DNA of 64,000 nt from Lachnospiraceae bacterium (GTDB taxonomy: Bacteria; Bacillota; Clostridia; Lachnospirales; Lachnospiraceae). A program made the translations under genes and the position numbers. Every line of letters starts with the position of its first letter. Within the stretch, counting starts at the first letter, position 1. Under the pieces are notes generated by a model that saw nothing but the letters and a program-made list of their open reading frames with translations, had not been told where the DNA came from and made no database searches. Below, piece by piece: positions 17,701 to 24,875 of the stretch. The DNA lies in assembly GCA_029224965.1 (NCBI GenBank), contig JAQXVO010000030.1, positions 124,001-188,000 of the forward strand. Direction: 5' to 3'.

Positions 17701-20700
17701 CCATTCTCATCCTTAGCAGCTTCTCCGGTTTTCTTGTTCATCAGAACACCGGAAACTGTGTATTTCTGACCAACAACAAGGTCGCTAAGAGAAACGGTAT
17801 CAACAATACTCTGCTTGTCTTTGGATTCGATGTGAAGCATATTCCGAACAGCGGTCTCGACCTTTCCGAACAGAGTGCCTACATGATCTCCAGTATACTC
17901 ATCGATTGCCTTGGTACGAATCTTCGGATAGTGGACGGTCTGATCCTCATCAGTCAGATCTTTGTGGACACCGATTTCCTGGTTATTTACAGAAATGCTT
18001 TCAAAAGCGACAACAGACTGGCCTTCCAGAACAGAAGAATCAAAAGTAAATGTCAAATCCATCGATCCATCAGCCTTGTCTGCGACAAATGTCTTGGTAG
18101 CGGTGATGGCATTTCCATTGGCATCCTTCAGCTCTTTTCCGGTAGTCTTATTCTGTAGTGTTCCGGTTACGGTATAAGTCTTTCCAGGAATCAGATTCCA
18201 GTATTTTACTGCATCCACGACGGTTGCAGTCTTACTCAAAGTTCCGACATGATCCTTGGTCTGTCCGTCAGATGCTGTGGTCCGAACCTTTACAACGTGC
18301 AAGGTCTGATCTGCATTTTTCAGATCTTCCTCGGAAGTATAGACCATGTTTCCACGGTCACGGACCGTTTCACAAATTACAAAAGTTCTGCCTTCCCATT
18401 CTTCTGGAACGGATAATTTGAACGTATTCGTAAAGGTGCCATTCTGAGCGTCGGTTGTGACCTTCAGAGTGTTTACAACAGGCTGACCATTCGCATCGGT
18501 CACGGTTTCGCCTGTTTCAGCATCTACCAGTTTTCCGTCAACAAAGAAGGTCTTGTTTTCCGGGAGATTGGTATATGTGATCGTATCGTTAATGGTTGCA
18601 TCAGATCCTGCTTTGAGGAAATGATCGCCAATGGTCTTTTCGGTTGCATTGGTTTCGATCTTCGGGATGAAGATCATCTGAGATTCTTCGTCCGGATCTT
18701 CCTCTTTGGCAAGAAGAATATCTGCATTGTCTGCGGACTTACCATAGAGATACTCGTAGATAACCAGAGTATGTCCTGCGAGATTGCTGCTGTCAGCGGT
18801 CAGCATCATACTGATGGAACCGGACTGACGCTTTGCTTCGAAGGTCTTGGAGAAGGAAAGATCGTTTCCGTTCTTATCCTTTAAGAAAGCTCCGGTTGTC
18901 TTGTCGTAGATCTTCGATACCATCGAAAGATTGCTTGTGCCATTGACACCGTAATATTTCAGAGCATTTTCCGTGATATTGTCATAAGAAACCCGATCAT
19001 TAATGCTCATTCCGGTATCTGACATCGCAAAGTGGGAATTTCCCAGATCACCGGTTGCATCCGATGCAATTTCCGGTTTTTCCCAGTTCGGAATCGTATT
19101 AAAGTCTACGGTATAGCCATCCCTGGATACCGTGAAGGTATCGCTGAACGGCACATATTTTTCATTCTCCGCACACGGAAGCTCCTCGATCTTGTAGTTG
19201 CCATACGGCAATGCTCCAAGAGTATCATCGACCGGAGCCTTGGTTCCTGTCGATTCACCGGTGAACCACAGACCGGACGTAGCCTTTCCTCCGTTGGTAT
19301 CCTGGCTATGCTTTACAAAACTGGAAGAAGAATCGTAGACACCATTCTCATCGGTCATAATGTCGTGGTATTCGCCAGTCTCGACCGAAGTGATACGGAA
19401 CGGAATATTGGCAAGCGTTCTACCGGAAGATGCTTCGATCTTACGGATACGGAAATCTCCACGGTAAACCTGTTCCTTGGCAGCCGTTTCTTCGGTAGGA
19501 AGATTGGTCGTTCTTACTGCACGGCTTGCTGGGTCCATAGAAGTATTGGCAACATAAACCGTCGGATTGAGCTGATAGCCATCCGGTGCTTTTGTCTCTA
19601 TAAATGTTACAGTTCCAAGGGGAAGAATTACGACACCATTCTCAATAAATAGGTCATCGCCGGAAATTTTATAGGAATCTGTAAAATAAATTCTTCCATT
19701 TTTATCTGTACGGAATACCCATGTCCGTTTCGGCGTAAGTCCAGATGCTGCCGGATCGGTAGACGAAATCGTATCGTAGTAGCGAACCGTATACCACGCA
19801 CCTTCCAGTCTTGCACCGCCTGACGGACTATTCTCTCCTGTTTCGGCATCTTGCTTGGAAAGAATAAGTTTAACAGGGTCGTTTCCTGGCATATCCGATG
19901 CAGTAAAGGTAGCTGTTGTGTCCTTGGTCAAAGCAACCGAATGGACATTCGAATCCATTTCATAGCCCTGTGGAGCCCTAGTTTCTTTGACATAAACCGT
20001 ACCCTCGAAATTGAAATGGATAGTATTCGCATTACCGTTTGCATCAGTAGTAAGGAAAGCGGTATTGCCGTTTACATCCTTTGCCGGATTGGTACATCCG
20101 CTGTCGGTGTAGACCGTATACTCGGCTCCCGCCAGGGAATAGCAGCTATTTCCATCCGAAATGGCCGGGAGTGCACTCGTCTTTGTCATGGTAAGATAAG
20201 TGTCCGGAGGTGTCGGCGGTGCCTCGGTCTTAAATGTCGCCAGTGTCTGCATATTGGGATTTCCATTGGCAGCCCACAAAGTGACCTTAAATTCTTCCGG
20301 GGGATTTGCAGCAGATGCAATCGAGCTATAGAGATTCCGTACGGTATTGATATCTCCATAATATCCCTTATAGGGCGAAGCATCGATGGTAGCAGCCCCA
20401 GCATTCGCAGCTGACGCAAGATAATGTGTCACCAGATATGCCTTCTGTGCATCCCCGCCATAGGTAGATGTCACAATGTCTGCCGGGCCTGTTGCTCCAT
20501 AGTACATGACCTTCCGAAGCATCTGATTGTCCGAATAGCCGATGGAGTTAAAGGTATCATGTTTGCCGGGGCTGGCCTTATCCGGATGCAGACACCATGC
20601 GGTATACTGCGTTCCACCGGAACTAATGACATAGTGTCCGGAATGATGGCCGAATTGACTGTAGGTATCGTTCGTAACAACCGAAGCCTGTTCTCCGGTG

Positions 20701-20804
20701 CCTTCCGCAGCATGGACGGTCGGCATCGTCGTAAGTCCAGTTGTTAAGATCGTTAACGCTGCCAAAGTCACAGCCACAATCTTTTTTCCGAGATTGAACT
20801 TCAT
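14709..20804 (-). CDS. Wall-anchored thioester/VaFE-repeat adhesin
   Basis: The 2,031-residue surface protein has a signal peptide (1-32, cleavage near VHA-AEG) and an N-terminal thioester-type domain with YTAWCLHPDK (Cys71), which in this family can bond covalently to host targets. SpaA-like domains follow at about 200-620. Eleven tandem VaFE (T-Q ester bond) repeats then run to about 1990, with motifs such as VVAFEDLYHENV and HADLTDKDQSVHYP. Repeats 1-2 are divergent. The C-terminus has a sorting signal LSPKTGD at 1994 (LPxTG variant), a membrane helix and KKKKR. It is secreted and probably anchored by sortase; the sortase is not in the window. The start follows AGAAGGAG. Repeat 8 holds a palindrome-encoded VSESDT at residue 1511. 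As ICE cargo it may promote host adhesion or cell contact during mating. Confidence 0.92.
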   Translation of the reverse strand: MKFNLGKKIVAVTLAALTILTTGLTTMPTVHAAEGTGEQASVVTNDTYSQFGHHSGHYVISSGGTQYTAWCLHPDKASPGKHDTFNSIGYSDNQMLRKVMYYGATGPADIVTSTYGGDAQKAYLVTHYLASAANAGAATIDASPYKGYYGDINTVRNLYSSIASAANPPEEFKVTLWAANGNPNMQTLATFKTEAPPTPPDTYLTMTKTSALPAISDGNSCYSLAGAEYTVYTDSGCTNPAKDVNGNTAFLTTDANGNANTIHFNFEGTVYVKETRAPQGYEMDSNVHSVALTKDTTATFTASDMPGNDPVKLILSKQDAETGENSPSGGARLEGAWYTVRYYDTISSTDPAASGLTPKRTWVFRTDKNGRIYFTDSYKISGDDLFIENGVVILPLGTVTFIETKAPDGYQLNPTVYVANTSMDPASRAVRTTNLPTEETAAKEQVYRGDFRIRKIEASSGRTLANIPFRITSVETGEYHDIMTDENGVYDSSSSFVKHSQDTNGGKATSGLWFTGESTGTKAPVDDTLGALPYGNYKIEELPCAENEKYVPFSDTFTVSRDGYTVDFNTIPNWEKPEIASDATGDLGNSHFAMSDTGMSINDRVSYDNITENALKYYGVNGTSNLSMVSKIYDKTTGAFLKDKNGNDLSFSKTFEAKRQSGSISMMLTADSSNLAGHTLVIYEYLYGKSADNADILLAKEEDPDEESQMIFIPKIETNATEKTIGDHFLKAGSDATINDTITYTNLPENKTFFVDGKLVDAETGETVTDANGQPVVNTLKVTTDAQNGTFTNTFKLSVPEEWEGRTFVICETVRDRGNMVYTSEEDLKNADQTLHVVKVRTTASDGQTKDHVGTLSKTATVVDAVKYWNLIPGKTYTVTGTLQNKTTGKELKDANGNAITATKTFVADKADGSMDLTFTFDSSVLEGQSVVAFESISVNNQEIGVHKDLTDEDQTVHYPKIRTKAIDEYTGDHVGTLFGKVETAVRNMLHIESKDKQSIVDTVSLSDLVVGQKYTVSGVLMNKKTGEAAKDENGNPIVGTTGEFTATATNMTKDITYSVDASRYENTTFVVFETLSHNGVDVAKHNDINDEDQSIYNMESHTTYVSGETKDHVGVVTEAGKTTTTTDTVAVNNLKAGETYTITGTLHVKETGEELKDKDGKAITATKTFQAGDTSSMNVLKANGNSISGSIDLTFTYDSSLLSGKTVVAFETVDHNGKTIYVHADLSDENQSVHYPDLHTTASDAKTGDHVGTTDGKQTIHDAVKLSNLIPGQTYVVKGSLYNVTKGESIEGSEKTLTFTAEKANETRNIDFVIDTDAVEGQTVVVLEDLYHNNVTVKTHENHNDKNQMVHYPKIRTKAIDKTTGDHVGTLFGKVQNAVRKMLGLPVEEKQTVIDTVSYWNLIPGETYSISGVLMNKSTGEAVKDSDGKTVTGTTGDFVADKVDGSMDITYSVDASKYENTTFVVFETLHHKNVDVAKHHDINDEDQSIYDMESHTTYVSGETKDHVGVVSESDTKTTTVDTVAVKNLRAGETYTITGTLHVKETGEELKDANGKAVTATKTFVAGDTSAMTVSSQNGNSVSGSIDLTFTYDSSALSGKTVVAFETVDHNGKTIYVHADLNDENQSVHYPNLSTKALNDATKDQSGSLGTMKLSDTISMKNLIPGQKYTVTGIVMDKDTGKAVSAEGTKTFTAKKAQETIVLSFTVKNDGSMEGHTLVLCDSLYHNNVLVKKHADLTDKDQSIYVPKIRTTAVDGKSGTHSGIIGSTTLIDTIHYENLIPGKEYTVFGSLMNARTGEKMIDLSGNYMEAKKTFTATSRNGKVSLAFAIDSRLLKDVTVVAFEDLYHENVKVAVHADLTDKDQSVHYPGMGTSATVNGSHYAPTSKKTKLVDRVWYQNLVPGHTYRVEGTLMDKATGKPILINGGEVTVKKDFVPKSANGYVDMEFEFNSSSLDKKTVVVFEHMYDGKVLLTSHADINDAAQSVRFDNAPAKGLSPKTGDPTNPFLPAVPFGAASMMLILLMLKKKKRVTR
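16257..16275. repeat. Single perfect palindrome in adhesin repeat 8
   Basis: TGTGTCAGATTCTGACACA encodes VSESDT at residue 1511. The paralogous repeat 5 (around 17440-17460) has VTEAGK-type sequence at the aligned site with no length difference, so this copy did not arise by insertion. Confidence 0.95.
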
Positions 20805-20838
20805 TTCATTCTCCTTCTCTACATATTTCCAGAACTTA

Positions 20839-20861
20839 GGAAAAGAAACACTTTCTTTTCC
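20839..20861 (-). promoter_or_regulatory. Hairpin in the adhesin leader
   Basis: GGAAAAGAAA (20839-20848) and TTTCTTTTCC (20852-20861) form a perfect 10-bp stem with a three-base loop, about 35 bases upstream of the adhesin start codon and just above its ribosome binding site. It could stabilise the mRNA or control initiation. It has no following T tract on the minus strand. Confidence 0.55.
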
Positions 20862-20963
20862 CTTTTATCGTTCCTCTACTTACACAAACGAATGATTGGA
20901 CCAGCTCGGATCTCTCTCATCCTATCCTCCCTTCCAGCAAGGTTTTTCTTCCGAAAAATAGGT

Positions 20964-21008
20964 ATAAAAAAAGCACCGATCTATAGGGAATCCCTACAGA
21001 CGATGCTT
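20964..21008 (-). terminator. Terminator or attenuator upstream of the adhesin
   Basis: AAGCATCG and its downstream bases (21008 downward) pair with CGGTGCTT (ending at 20971) through a near-perfect stem of about 18 bp, followed on the minus strand by TTTTTTTATA. It terminates transcripts from the surface-protein gene at 21161-22027. If the adhesin promoter lies at 21060-21120 it would instead act as an attenuator in the adhesin leader. Confidence 0.8.
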
Positions 21009-21086
21009 TTCATTTCATATAGAAAAGACGAAGCAAGTTTTTTCTTGCTCCGCCTTCCTTTGCTATTTTAAATAGTAGCATATGTC

Positions 21087-21116
21087 TAGTGCACTTTAGT
21101 GCACTTTAGTGCAATG
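21087..21116. repeat. Three 10-bp direct repeats TAGTGCACTT
   Basis: Units start at 21087, 21097 and 21107 (the third ends in AATG), so they are phased by one helical turn and each contains the palindrome AGTGCACT or its half. A further GTGCAAT lies near 21142, and an imperfect palindrome (TGCTATTTTAAATAGTAGCA) lies at 21061-21080. This looks like a regulator-binding array in the 356-bp gap upstream of the adhesin. No regulator is known. Confidence 0.6.
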
Positions 21117-21160
21117 TTTTGAAATTTTATTGTATTTATTCAAGTGCAATCCGACTTTTT

Positions 21161-22027
21161 TCAATTCTGTACCCAGACCTGTTCGGTCTTATAAACTGCA
21201 TCATGATGCTTGGTGCCAGTTTGAACTTGACCATAGACACCAGAATAACTCCCGTGCGTATAGTCGCCTTGATCTTCCATAGCATTTGAATGAGCTATCC
21301 AATCATCAGTTGTTGGAAATACCTTGCCACATGTATTACACTTCGCACCTACAACTTGAGTTTTATATACCGGTTCATCATATGCAGCAGAAACAAGAAC
21401 CTGTCTCGTTTCGTAATGACCGGATGGTTTTGCAGGCTGAGCGGGTTGTGATGATGGTTGACTCGGTTTTGCCGACTGGCTTGTTGTAGAAGTCTTTGAC
21501 TGACTGGAAGAACCGGACGAACTGGAGGTATTGGCCTTCGGTGTCGATGCAGAACTGCTACTGGAGCTTGCCTTCTGAGAAGAACCGTTGCTCGAAGAAG
21601 TTTTTGCTCCGTTACTGGAAGTCGCATTCTTCGCTGTCGTATTGTTCGGCTTGGTATTAGCTTTTGCCTTTGTGTCAGAATCAGACACAGAACCTGCATG
21701 CGAAGATGCACCGGAAGAACCGGCAGATGATGCAGAAGCCTGGCTGGAAGCAGTTTCTTGAGAAGATGCATTACTCTCCTGGCTTTCCGACTTCTGGCCT
21801 TCTTCTGCCTTTGAATCCTCCGACTTCTCCGAAGCCTTGTCCTCAGACTTCGAATCGCTCTTTACGGTGGAATCTTTGGTTTCCGAAGAACTTGTTGCCA
21901 TGACAGGCTTTTCCTTGCTTCCACGGGCAAGGAATACTCCGCCAGAAACCAGGCAGATCGCAAGAACTAAAAGAACCACGATAGATATTTTCTTGTGTGA
22001 CTTGATCATTTCCCAAAACTTTTTCAT
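21161..22027 (-). CDS. Membrane-anchored, Ser/Lys-rich surface protein with C-terminal Cys/His module
   Basis: The start is set at the ATG at 22027, preceded by AAAGGAG (an in-frame ATG 8 codons upstream lacks a site). Of about 288 residues, the first 30 hold a basic start and one membrane helix. Residues ~40-205 are a low-complexity Ser/Lys/Ala/Gly linker with VSDSDT at residue 114. The C-terminal ~85 residues contain repeats of the type Y(D/K)xxVYKTxxV around CNTCGKVF followed by a spaced His, like a zinc-binding module. It probably projects from the cell surface. It follows repA by 30 bases and precedes the adhesin. No function is assigned; a peptidoglycan-spanning stalk is likely from composition. 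Confidence 0.65.
   Translation of the reverse strand: MKKFWEMIKSHKKISIVVLLVLAICLVSGGVFLARGSKEKPVMATSSSETKDSTVKSDSKSEDKASEKSEDSKAEEGQKSESQESNASSQETASSQASASSAGSSGASSHAGSVSDSDTKAKANTKPNNTTAKNATSSNGAKTSSSNGSSQKASSSSSSASTPKANTSSSSGSSSQSKTSTTSQSAKPSQPSSQPAQPAKPSGHYETRQVLVSAAYDEPVYKTQVVGAKCNTCGKVFPTTDDWIAHSNAMEDQGDYTHGSYSGVYGQVQTGTKHHDAVYKTEQVWVQN
21671..21689. repeat. Single palindrome copy with one synonymous change
   Basis: TGTGTCAGAATCAGACACA differs from the consensus at one base, which changes sense TCA to TCT and keeps Ser. It encodes VSDSDT in the linker of the surface protein. Confidence 0.9.
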
Positions 22028-22057
22028 GTCATATCTCCTTTCTCTGCCCAAGGCAGG

Positions 22058-23281
22058 TTATTGTAACAGCTTTCGCTCTAAGTCAGCTAATTCATCGTCC
22101 GTATAGGACGGACTTGGATTGCCATGAGGATTTTTCGCCCTGGGCTGCTCCGGACTGCTGAAATCATGATTGACCCACGCTTGGTAGAAATTTGTTTTGG
22201 TTTCCGGGGAACGATACAAGGCGGTCAGAAGATAGCTCCGGATGTTCCGGATCTCGGTCGTATTCTTTTTCATGGCATCGATTACGTACAAAAGATGCGA
22301 GGAATTTAACTCCAGAAAACGCTCTCGAACCTTCTCGACAGGGCATTCTTGTCCACTAATCCGAATGGTCGGTTTCGTTGTTCGACAGGCATCGATCATC
22401 AGTCGATACAGTTCCAGATACTGATCCAGGTCCGGCCAGTCCGTCCGTTCCTGCATGGTATCGATGGCCAGGTTTTCCCGTATCCGTTTTTCGAAATCCT
22501 GTTCGGTCCATCGATCTATCGATTCGTCTTTTTGATTTTTCTGGTTAGGTGGATTGATAGATGGATTATATATATTATTATCTTTCTCTAAATATTCTTT
22601 TTCTGGCGGAAAATTTTTCCGTTCTAGGTCGGAAGATTTTTCCGTTCTAGACCGGAAATTTTTTCCGTTCTTGATCGGAAAATTTTTCCGATCAAGATAG
22701 GAAATTTTTTTCCTATCTGCATTTTCAGTATATTTTGTTGTTTGATCAAAATCAACTGCACCATTATCGAAATCACAGGAACGATCATTTTGTGATATTT
22801 CTGTTTTCTCGTCTGTATTCTCATCGGTCACAGATTCCATTGCTTCGATTGACTCGTCAAAAGATGCATCAGAGAATGTTGGATCGGAATCAATAGAAAC
22901 CGGATTGATTTCCTCCAGCTCAGAAATCGGTTCAGCAAAATCATACGGATAGATTTTCGATTCTTTACCCTGTCCGAGCACCTGGACATCAATCAGACCA
23001 TAATCTACCAGTTCTTTGCGATATTTCAGAGCAGATCGGTCGGAGCATTGCAGATCCTCGCAGATTTCCTGGGTCGAGTATTTGACAAATACTCCTTGTT
23101 CATCTTCCCAATGGTTCCGTTCCGACAGACGCATCCGATTGAGAATCAGACTATAAAGAATCTTTGCATCGGCAGACATGGACCGATACGCTTCATCGTA
23201 GATTAGAATCATCGGAATCGGTATGAAGTTATATCGGATGCCCTTCCTATAGTTGTGAAAGCGGTCAAGTTTTGGTGCCAT
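22058..23281 (-). CDS. repA: RepA_N-family replication initiator
   Basis: Residues ~15-120 of this 407-residue protein match the RepA_N winged-helix domain: YNFIPIPMILIYDEAYRSMS, DAKILYSLILNRMRLSERN, a W-x-D-E-x-G turn, then CSDRSALKYRKELVDYGLID. The C-terminus (about 330-385) with IRNIRSYLLTALYRSP and FYQAWVNHDF is the conserved tail (DUF6017-like) seen in ICE-borne RepA proteins. It initiates plasmid-type replication by binding its own origin. The middle (about residues 185-230, RKNFP...RKNFP) is encoded by a 23-bp iteron array, so the origin appears to lie inside the gene as in other RepA_N replicons. It sits 13 bases after the shorter RepA_N-like gene. Confidence 0.9.
   Translation of the reverse strand: MAPKLDRFHNYRKGIRYNFIPIPMILIYDEAYRSMSADAKILYSLILNRMRLSERNHWEDEQGVFVKYSTQEICEDLQCSDRSALKYRKELVDYGLIDVQVLGQGKESKIYPYDFAEPISELEEINPVSIDSDPTFSDASFDESIEAMESVTDENTDEKTEISQNDRSCDFDNGAVDFDQTTKYTENADRKKISYLDRKNFPIKNGKNFRSRTEKSSDLERKNFPPEKEYLEKDNNIYNPSINPPNQKNQKDESIDRWTEQDFEKRIRENLAIDTMQERTDWPDLDQYLELYRLMIDACRTTKPTIRISGQECPVEKVRERFLELNSSHLLYVIDAMKKNTTEIRNIRSYLLTALYRSPETKTNFYQAWVNHDFSSPEQPRAKNPHGNPSPSYTDDELADLERKLLQ
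22607..22718. repeat. Five 23-bp-spaced palindromic iterons inside repA (candidate oriV)
   Basis: CGGAAAATTTTTCCG-type palindromes start at 22607, 22630, 22653 and 22676, with a fifth variant at 22699 (AGGAAA...TTTCCT), an exact 23-bp period. The fourth is the centre of a perfect 27-bp palindrome at 22670-22696, and the fifth extends to AGATAGGAAA/TTTCCTATCT. Because 23 is not a multiple of three, successive units are read in different frames; the protein repeats only every 23 residues (RKNFP to RKNFP). The periodicity is therefore imposed at DNA level. RepA_N plasmids such as pAD1 and pSK41 are known to carry their origin inside rep. Confidence 0.85.
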
Positions 23282-23294
23282 GATTTCTTCCCGT

Positions 23295-23627
23295 CTAGAA
23301 TGCTTCTACCACATTCAAATAGATCGAACCGTTCGTGCCAGGTGAGTTTTTTTGAATCGACTCGATTAAACCAGCCTGTTTCAATTCAGAGATAAGGTAT
23401 CGGATATTCCGGGTGGAACAATGAAGGTCTGATGCCATATCTTTCTGAGAATAATTGATATAGACTTTACCGGAACGATCTCGTTTTCCCCCTCTCGCAG
23501 ATTCGATATACTTCTGGAGAAGGATTCCATACAAGATTTTTGCCGAATCCGTTAGGCAATGATATCGATCTTCTGTCACAAGTTGTGACGGAAGGGAATA
23601 AGAATCCAGAAGTAAATCCATCAGCAT
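23295..23627 (-). CDS. Short RepA_N-like winged-helix protein
   Basis: The 110-residue protein repeats the pattern of the RepA N-terminal domain: YHCLTDSAKILYGILLQKYI, a basic turn with VYINYSQKDMASDLHCSTR, then a recognition-like helix and wing (ELKQAGLIESIQK). It lacks the rest of RepA. It starts at an ATG preceded by AAAGGAG and ends 13 bases before repA. It may regulate replication or repA expression by binding the same or related DNA. It could also be a free-standing duplicate of the initiator's DNA-binding domain. It is complete rather than decayed. Confidence 0.7.
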   Translation of the reverse strand: MLMDLLLDSYSLPSQLVTEDRYHCLTDSAKILYGILLQKYIESARGGKRDRSGKVYINYSQKDMASDLHCSTRNIRYLISELKQAGLIESIQKNSPGTNGSIYLNVVEAF

Positions 23628-23641
23628 AGCGATTCTCCTTT

Positions 23642-23994
23642 TTATAAGGTTTCTCTAAGATCATCCATCTGCTTTTCCAGTTTCCGCACCAATCGATCCG
23701 CTTTCTTCATTTCTTTTTCCAGTCGATTGGTTTCGTCCAGAAGCTTTCCTGCTTCTACGGCTCCTCGTTCCTGCAAGATGGTATACATCTTTTGTTCCTG
23801 CTCGTAATATTTCTTCGAAGCAGCCCCGGCTTGATCGATAGCAAGTTGCAGTCTGGAATCCATCTGAGAAAGTTCGTATCGGTCCAAAATCCGAATCACT
23901 TCGGGATGGCATTTCCGACAATAATCGAGGAAATTTTTCAGTTCGTCTTTGGAAGAAAAAAGTCTGCTCTTTTTGTGATGGTTCCCTCTTTCAT
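23642..23994 (-). pseudogene. Coiled-coil protein gene interrupted by an apparent 1-base frameshift
   Basis: A well-placed ATG at 23994 (after AGGAAAGGG) begins MKEGTITKRADFF but runs into a stop after 18 codons. The downstream frame reads SSKDELKNFLDYCRKCHPEV and continues into the coiled coil EKEMKKADRLVRKLEKQMDD to the stop at 23642. The two join exactly if one T is added to the sense T6 tract (plus-strand A at 23956-23961), giving a protein of about 117 residues. Without repair, translation could begin only at a GTG at 23899 (85 residues). Either a real frameshift, a homopolymer sequencing error, or slippage would explain it. Function unknown. Confidence 0.55.
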
Positions 23995-24007
23995 AGTTTT
24001 CCCTTTC

Positions 24008-24145
24008 CTAAAATAGGTCCAAAAATTTATTGGCAAGCGTTGGAAATACGATATACAGACCTCCAAACACAATTGTTGCTACAAGCCAAAAGATATTTTC
24101 CGGATCAGAAAAGAAGTTCCGAATACGAAGAAAAATTTTTAACAT
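24008..24145 (-). CDS. 45-residue single-helix membrane protein
   Basis: ATG at 24145 to TAG at 24008 encodes MLKIFLRIRNFFSDPENIFW followed by a hydrophobic helix (LVATIVFGGLYIVFPTL) and a short polar tail. A basic, amphipathic start followed by one membrane helix is seen in many small element proteins. It lies between the structured 24.2 kb segment and the frameshifted coiled-coil gene, 13 bases upstream of the latter's ATG. Its ribosome binding site is weak. Confidence 0.5.
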   Translation of the reverse strand: MLKIFLRIRNFFSDPENIFWLVATIVFGGLYIVFPTLANKFLDLF

Positions 24146-24194
24146 CTGTTTTGCTTTCTAATACCATGTTTATTGGCTTTTTCCACGATTGCAC

Positions 24195-24313
24195 CTGCGG
24201 TGATGGACCACCGCAGATGCTAAAAAAGGTGGTAAAACCATTTCCGGGAAAATCCCGGAAGCCCTCTTTCCCGTAATGAGCGATGGATCATCCTATGGAT
24301 ATCCGAAAGAGGG
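24195..24313. repeat. Cluster of three perfect hairpins in a short gene-free stretch
   Basis: CTGCGGTG/CACCGCAG (24195-24216), TTCCGGGA/TCCCGGAA (24242-24260) and CCCTCTTTC/GAAAGAGGG (24262-24313) lie in the 176-bp gap between two small membrane-protein genes. None is followed by a clear T tract on the minus strand, so they do not look like ordinary terminators. A small RNA, mRNA processing site or single-strand origin are possibilities. Confidence 0.5.
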
Positions 24314-24321
24314 AACTGCCC

Positions 24322-24513
24322 TTATTCTCCACGTGATGAAAGAGAATATAATATCCATATCATCACGCCGAAGCAGACCAGACGAAGAAGTAAAAACGGA
24401 AGGCTTTTCAGTTTCAGTACATCGAGAAGTATCAGAAGGCCAACCGAAATGATCGCCAGGATTAATTTTTTCAGAAGATCTTTCCCAATCTTCTGCCGTT
24501 TTTTCTTATTCAT
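24322..24513 (-). CDS. Small membrane protein
   Basis: The ATG at 24513 overlaps the TGA stop of the upstream gene in an ATGA arrangement, which fixes the start as MNKKKRQKIG. The 63-residue product has a strongly basic N-terminus and two hydrophobic helices (about 16-33 and 37-57). No family is recognised. It is translationally coupled to the preceding 107-residue gene. Confidence 0.6.
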   Translation of the reverse strand: MNKKKRQKIGKDLLKKLILAIISVGLLILLDVLKLKSLPFLLLRLVCFGVMIWILYSLSSRGE

Positions 24514-24833
24514 AGGGGCCACACTTGATCAAACTCTACATGAATCGGTTTATCCAGAATAATGCCGTGCAAGAGAAGTTCTGCCTTCGAAAGATGCTTC
24601 TCTTTAAAGAAATCTTCTTCTTCGATATTCCAGAAATCCGGTGCGATGAACCACTCGAAGCGATACCCATTATTGGAGTGATCGAATCCGTAGCCAGAGA
24701 CAAACGGTTCTTCTCCCTCACGTTGCAGGCTCTCTTTCAAAACACAATAATCCGTTCCTTCATATTGAAACGGAATCGCCGTTCCATCATTCACCGCATC
24801 CGTCATCCGTCCGTACCTTTTTTCCTGTTCCAT
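24510..24833 (-). CDS. Hypothetical 107-residue acidic protein
   Basis: The start is placed at the ATG at 24833 because AAAAGGAGG lies directly before it; an upstream in-frame GTG would include that site inside the gene. The acidic alpha/beta protein contains IPFQYEGTDYCVLKESL and GYRFEWFIAPDFW. There is no membrane segment. Proteins of this type (small, acidic, W/F-rich) are common on Clostridia ICEs, but I cannot name a family. Confidence 0.6.
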   Translation of the reverse strand: MEQEKRYGRMTDAVNDGTAIPFQYEGTDYCVLKESLQREGEEPFVSGYGFDHSNNGYRFEWFIAPDFWNIEEEDFFKEKHLSKAELLLHGIILDKPIHVEFDQVWPL

Positions 24834-24875
24834 AAGTTCCTCCTTTTCTGGTATTTCTATCACATATCTTTAGTA

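Noticed and set aside
14883-20747. Many plus-strand frames opposite the adhesin
   Set aside because: The same frames recur in each repeat, which follows from the repeats themselves; no start sites or coherent proteins.
24040-24276. Plus-strand 78-codon frame
   Set aside because: It overlaps the hairpin cluster and the minus-strand 45-residue gene and has no coding character.
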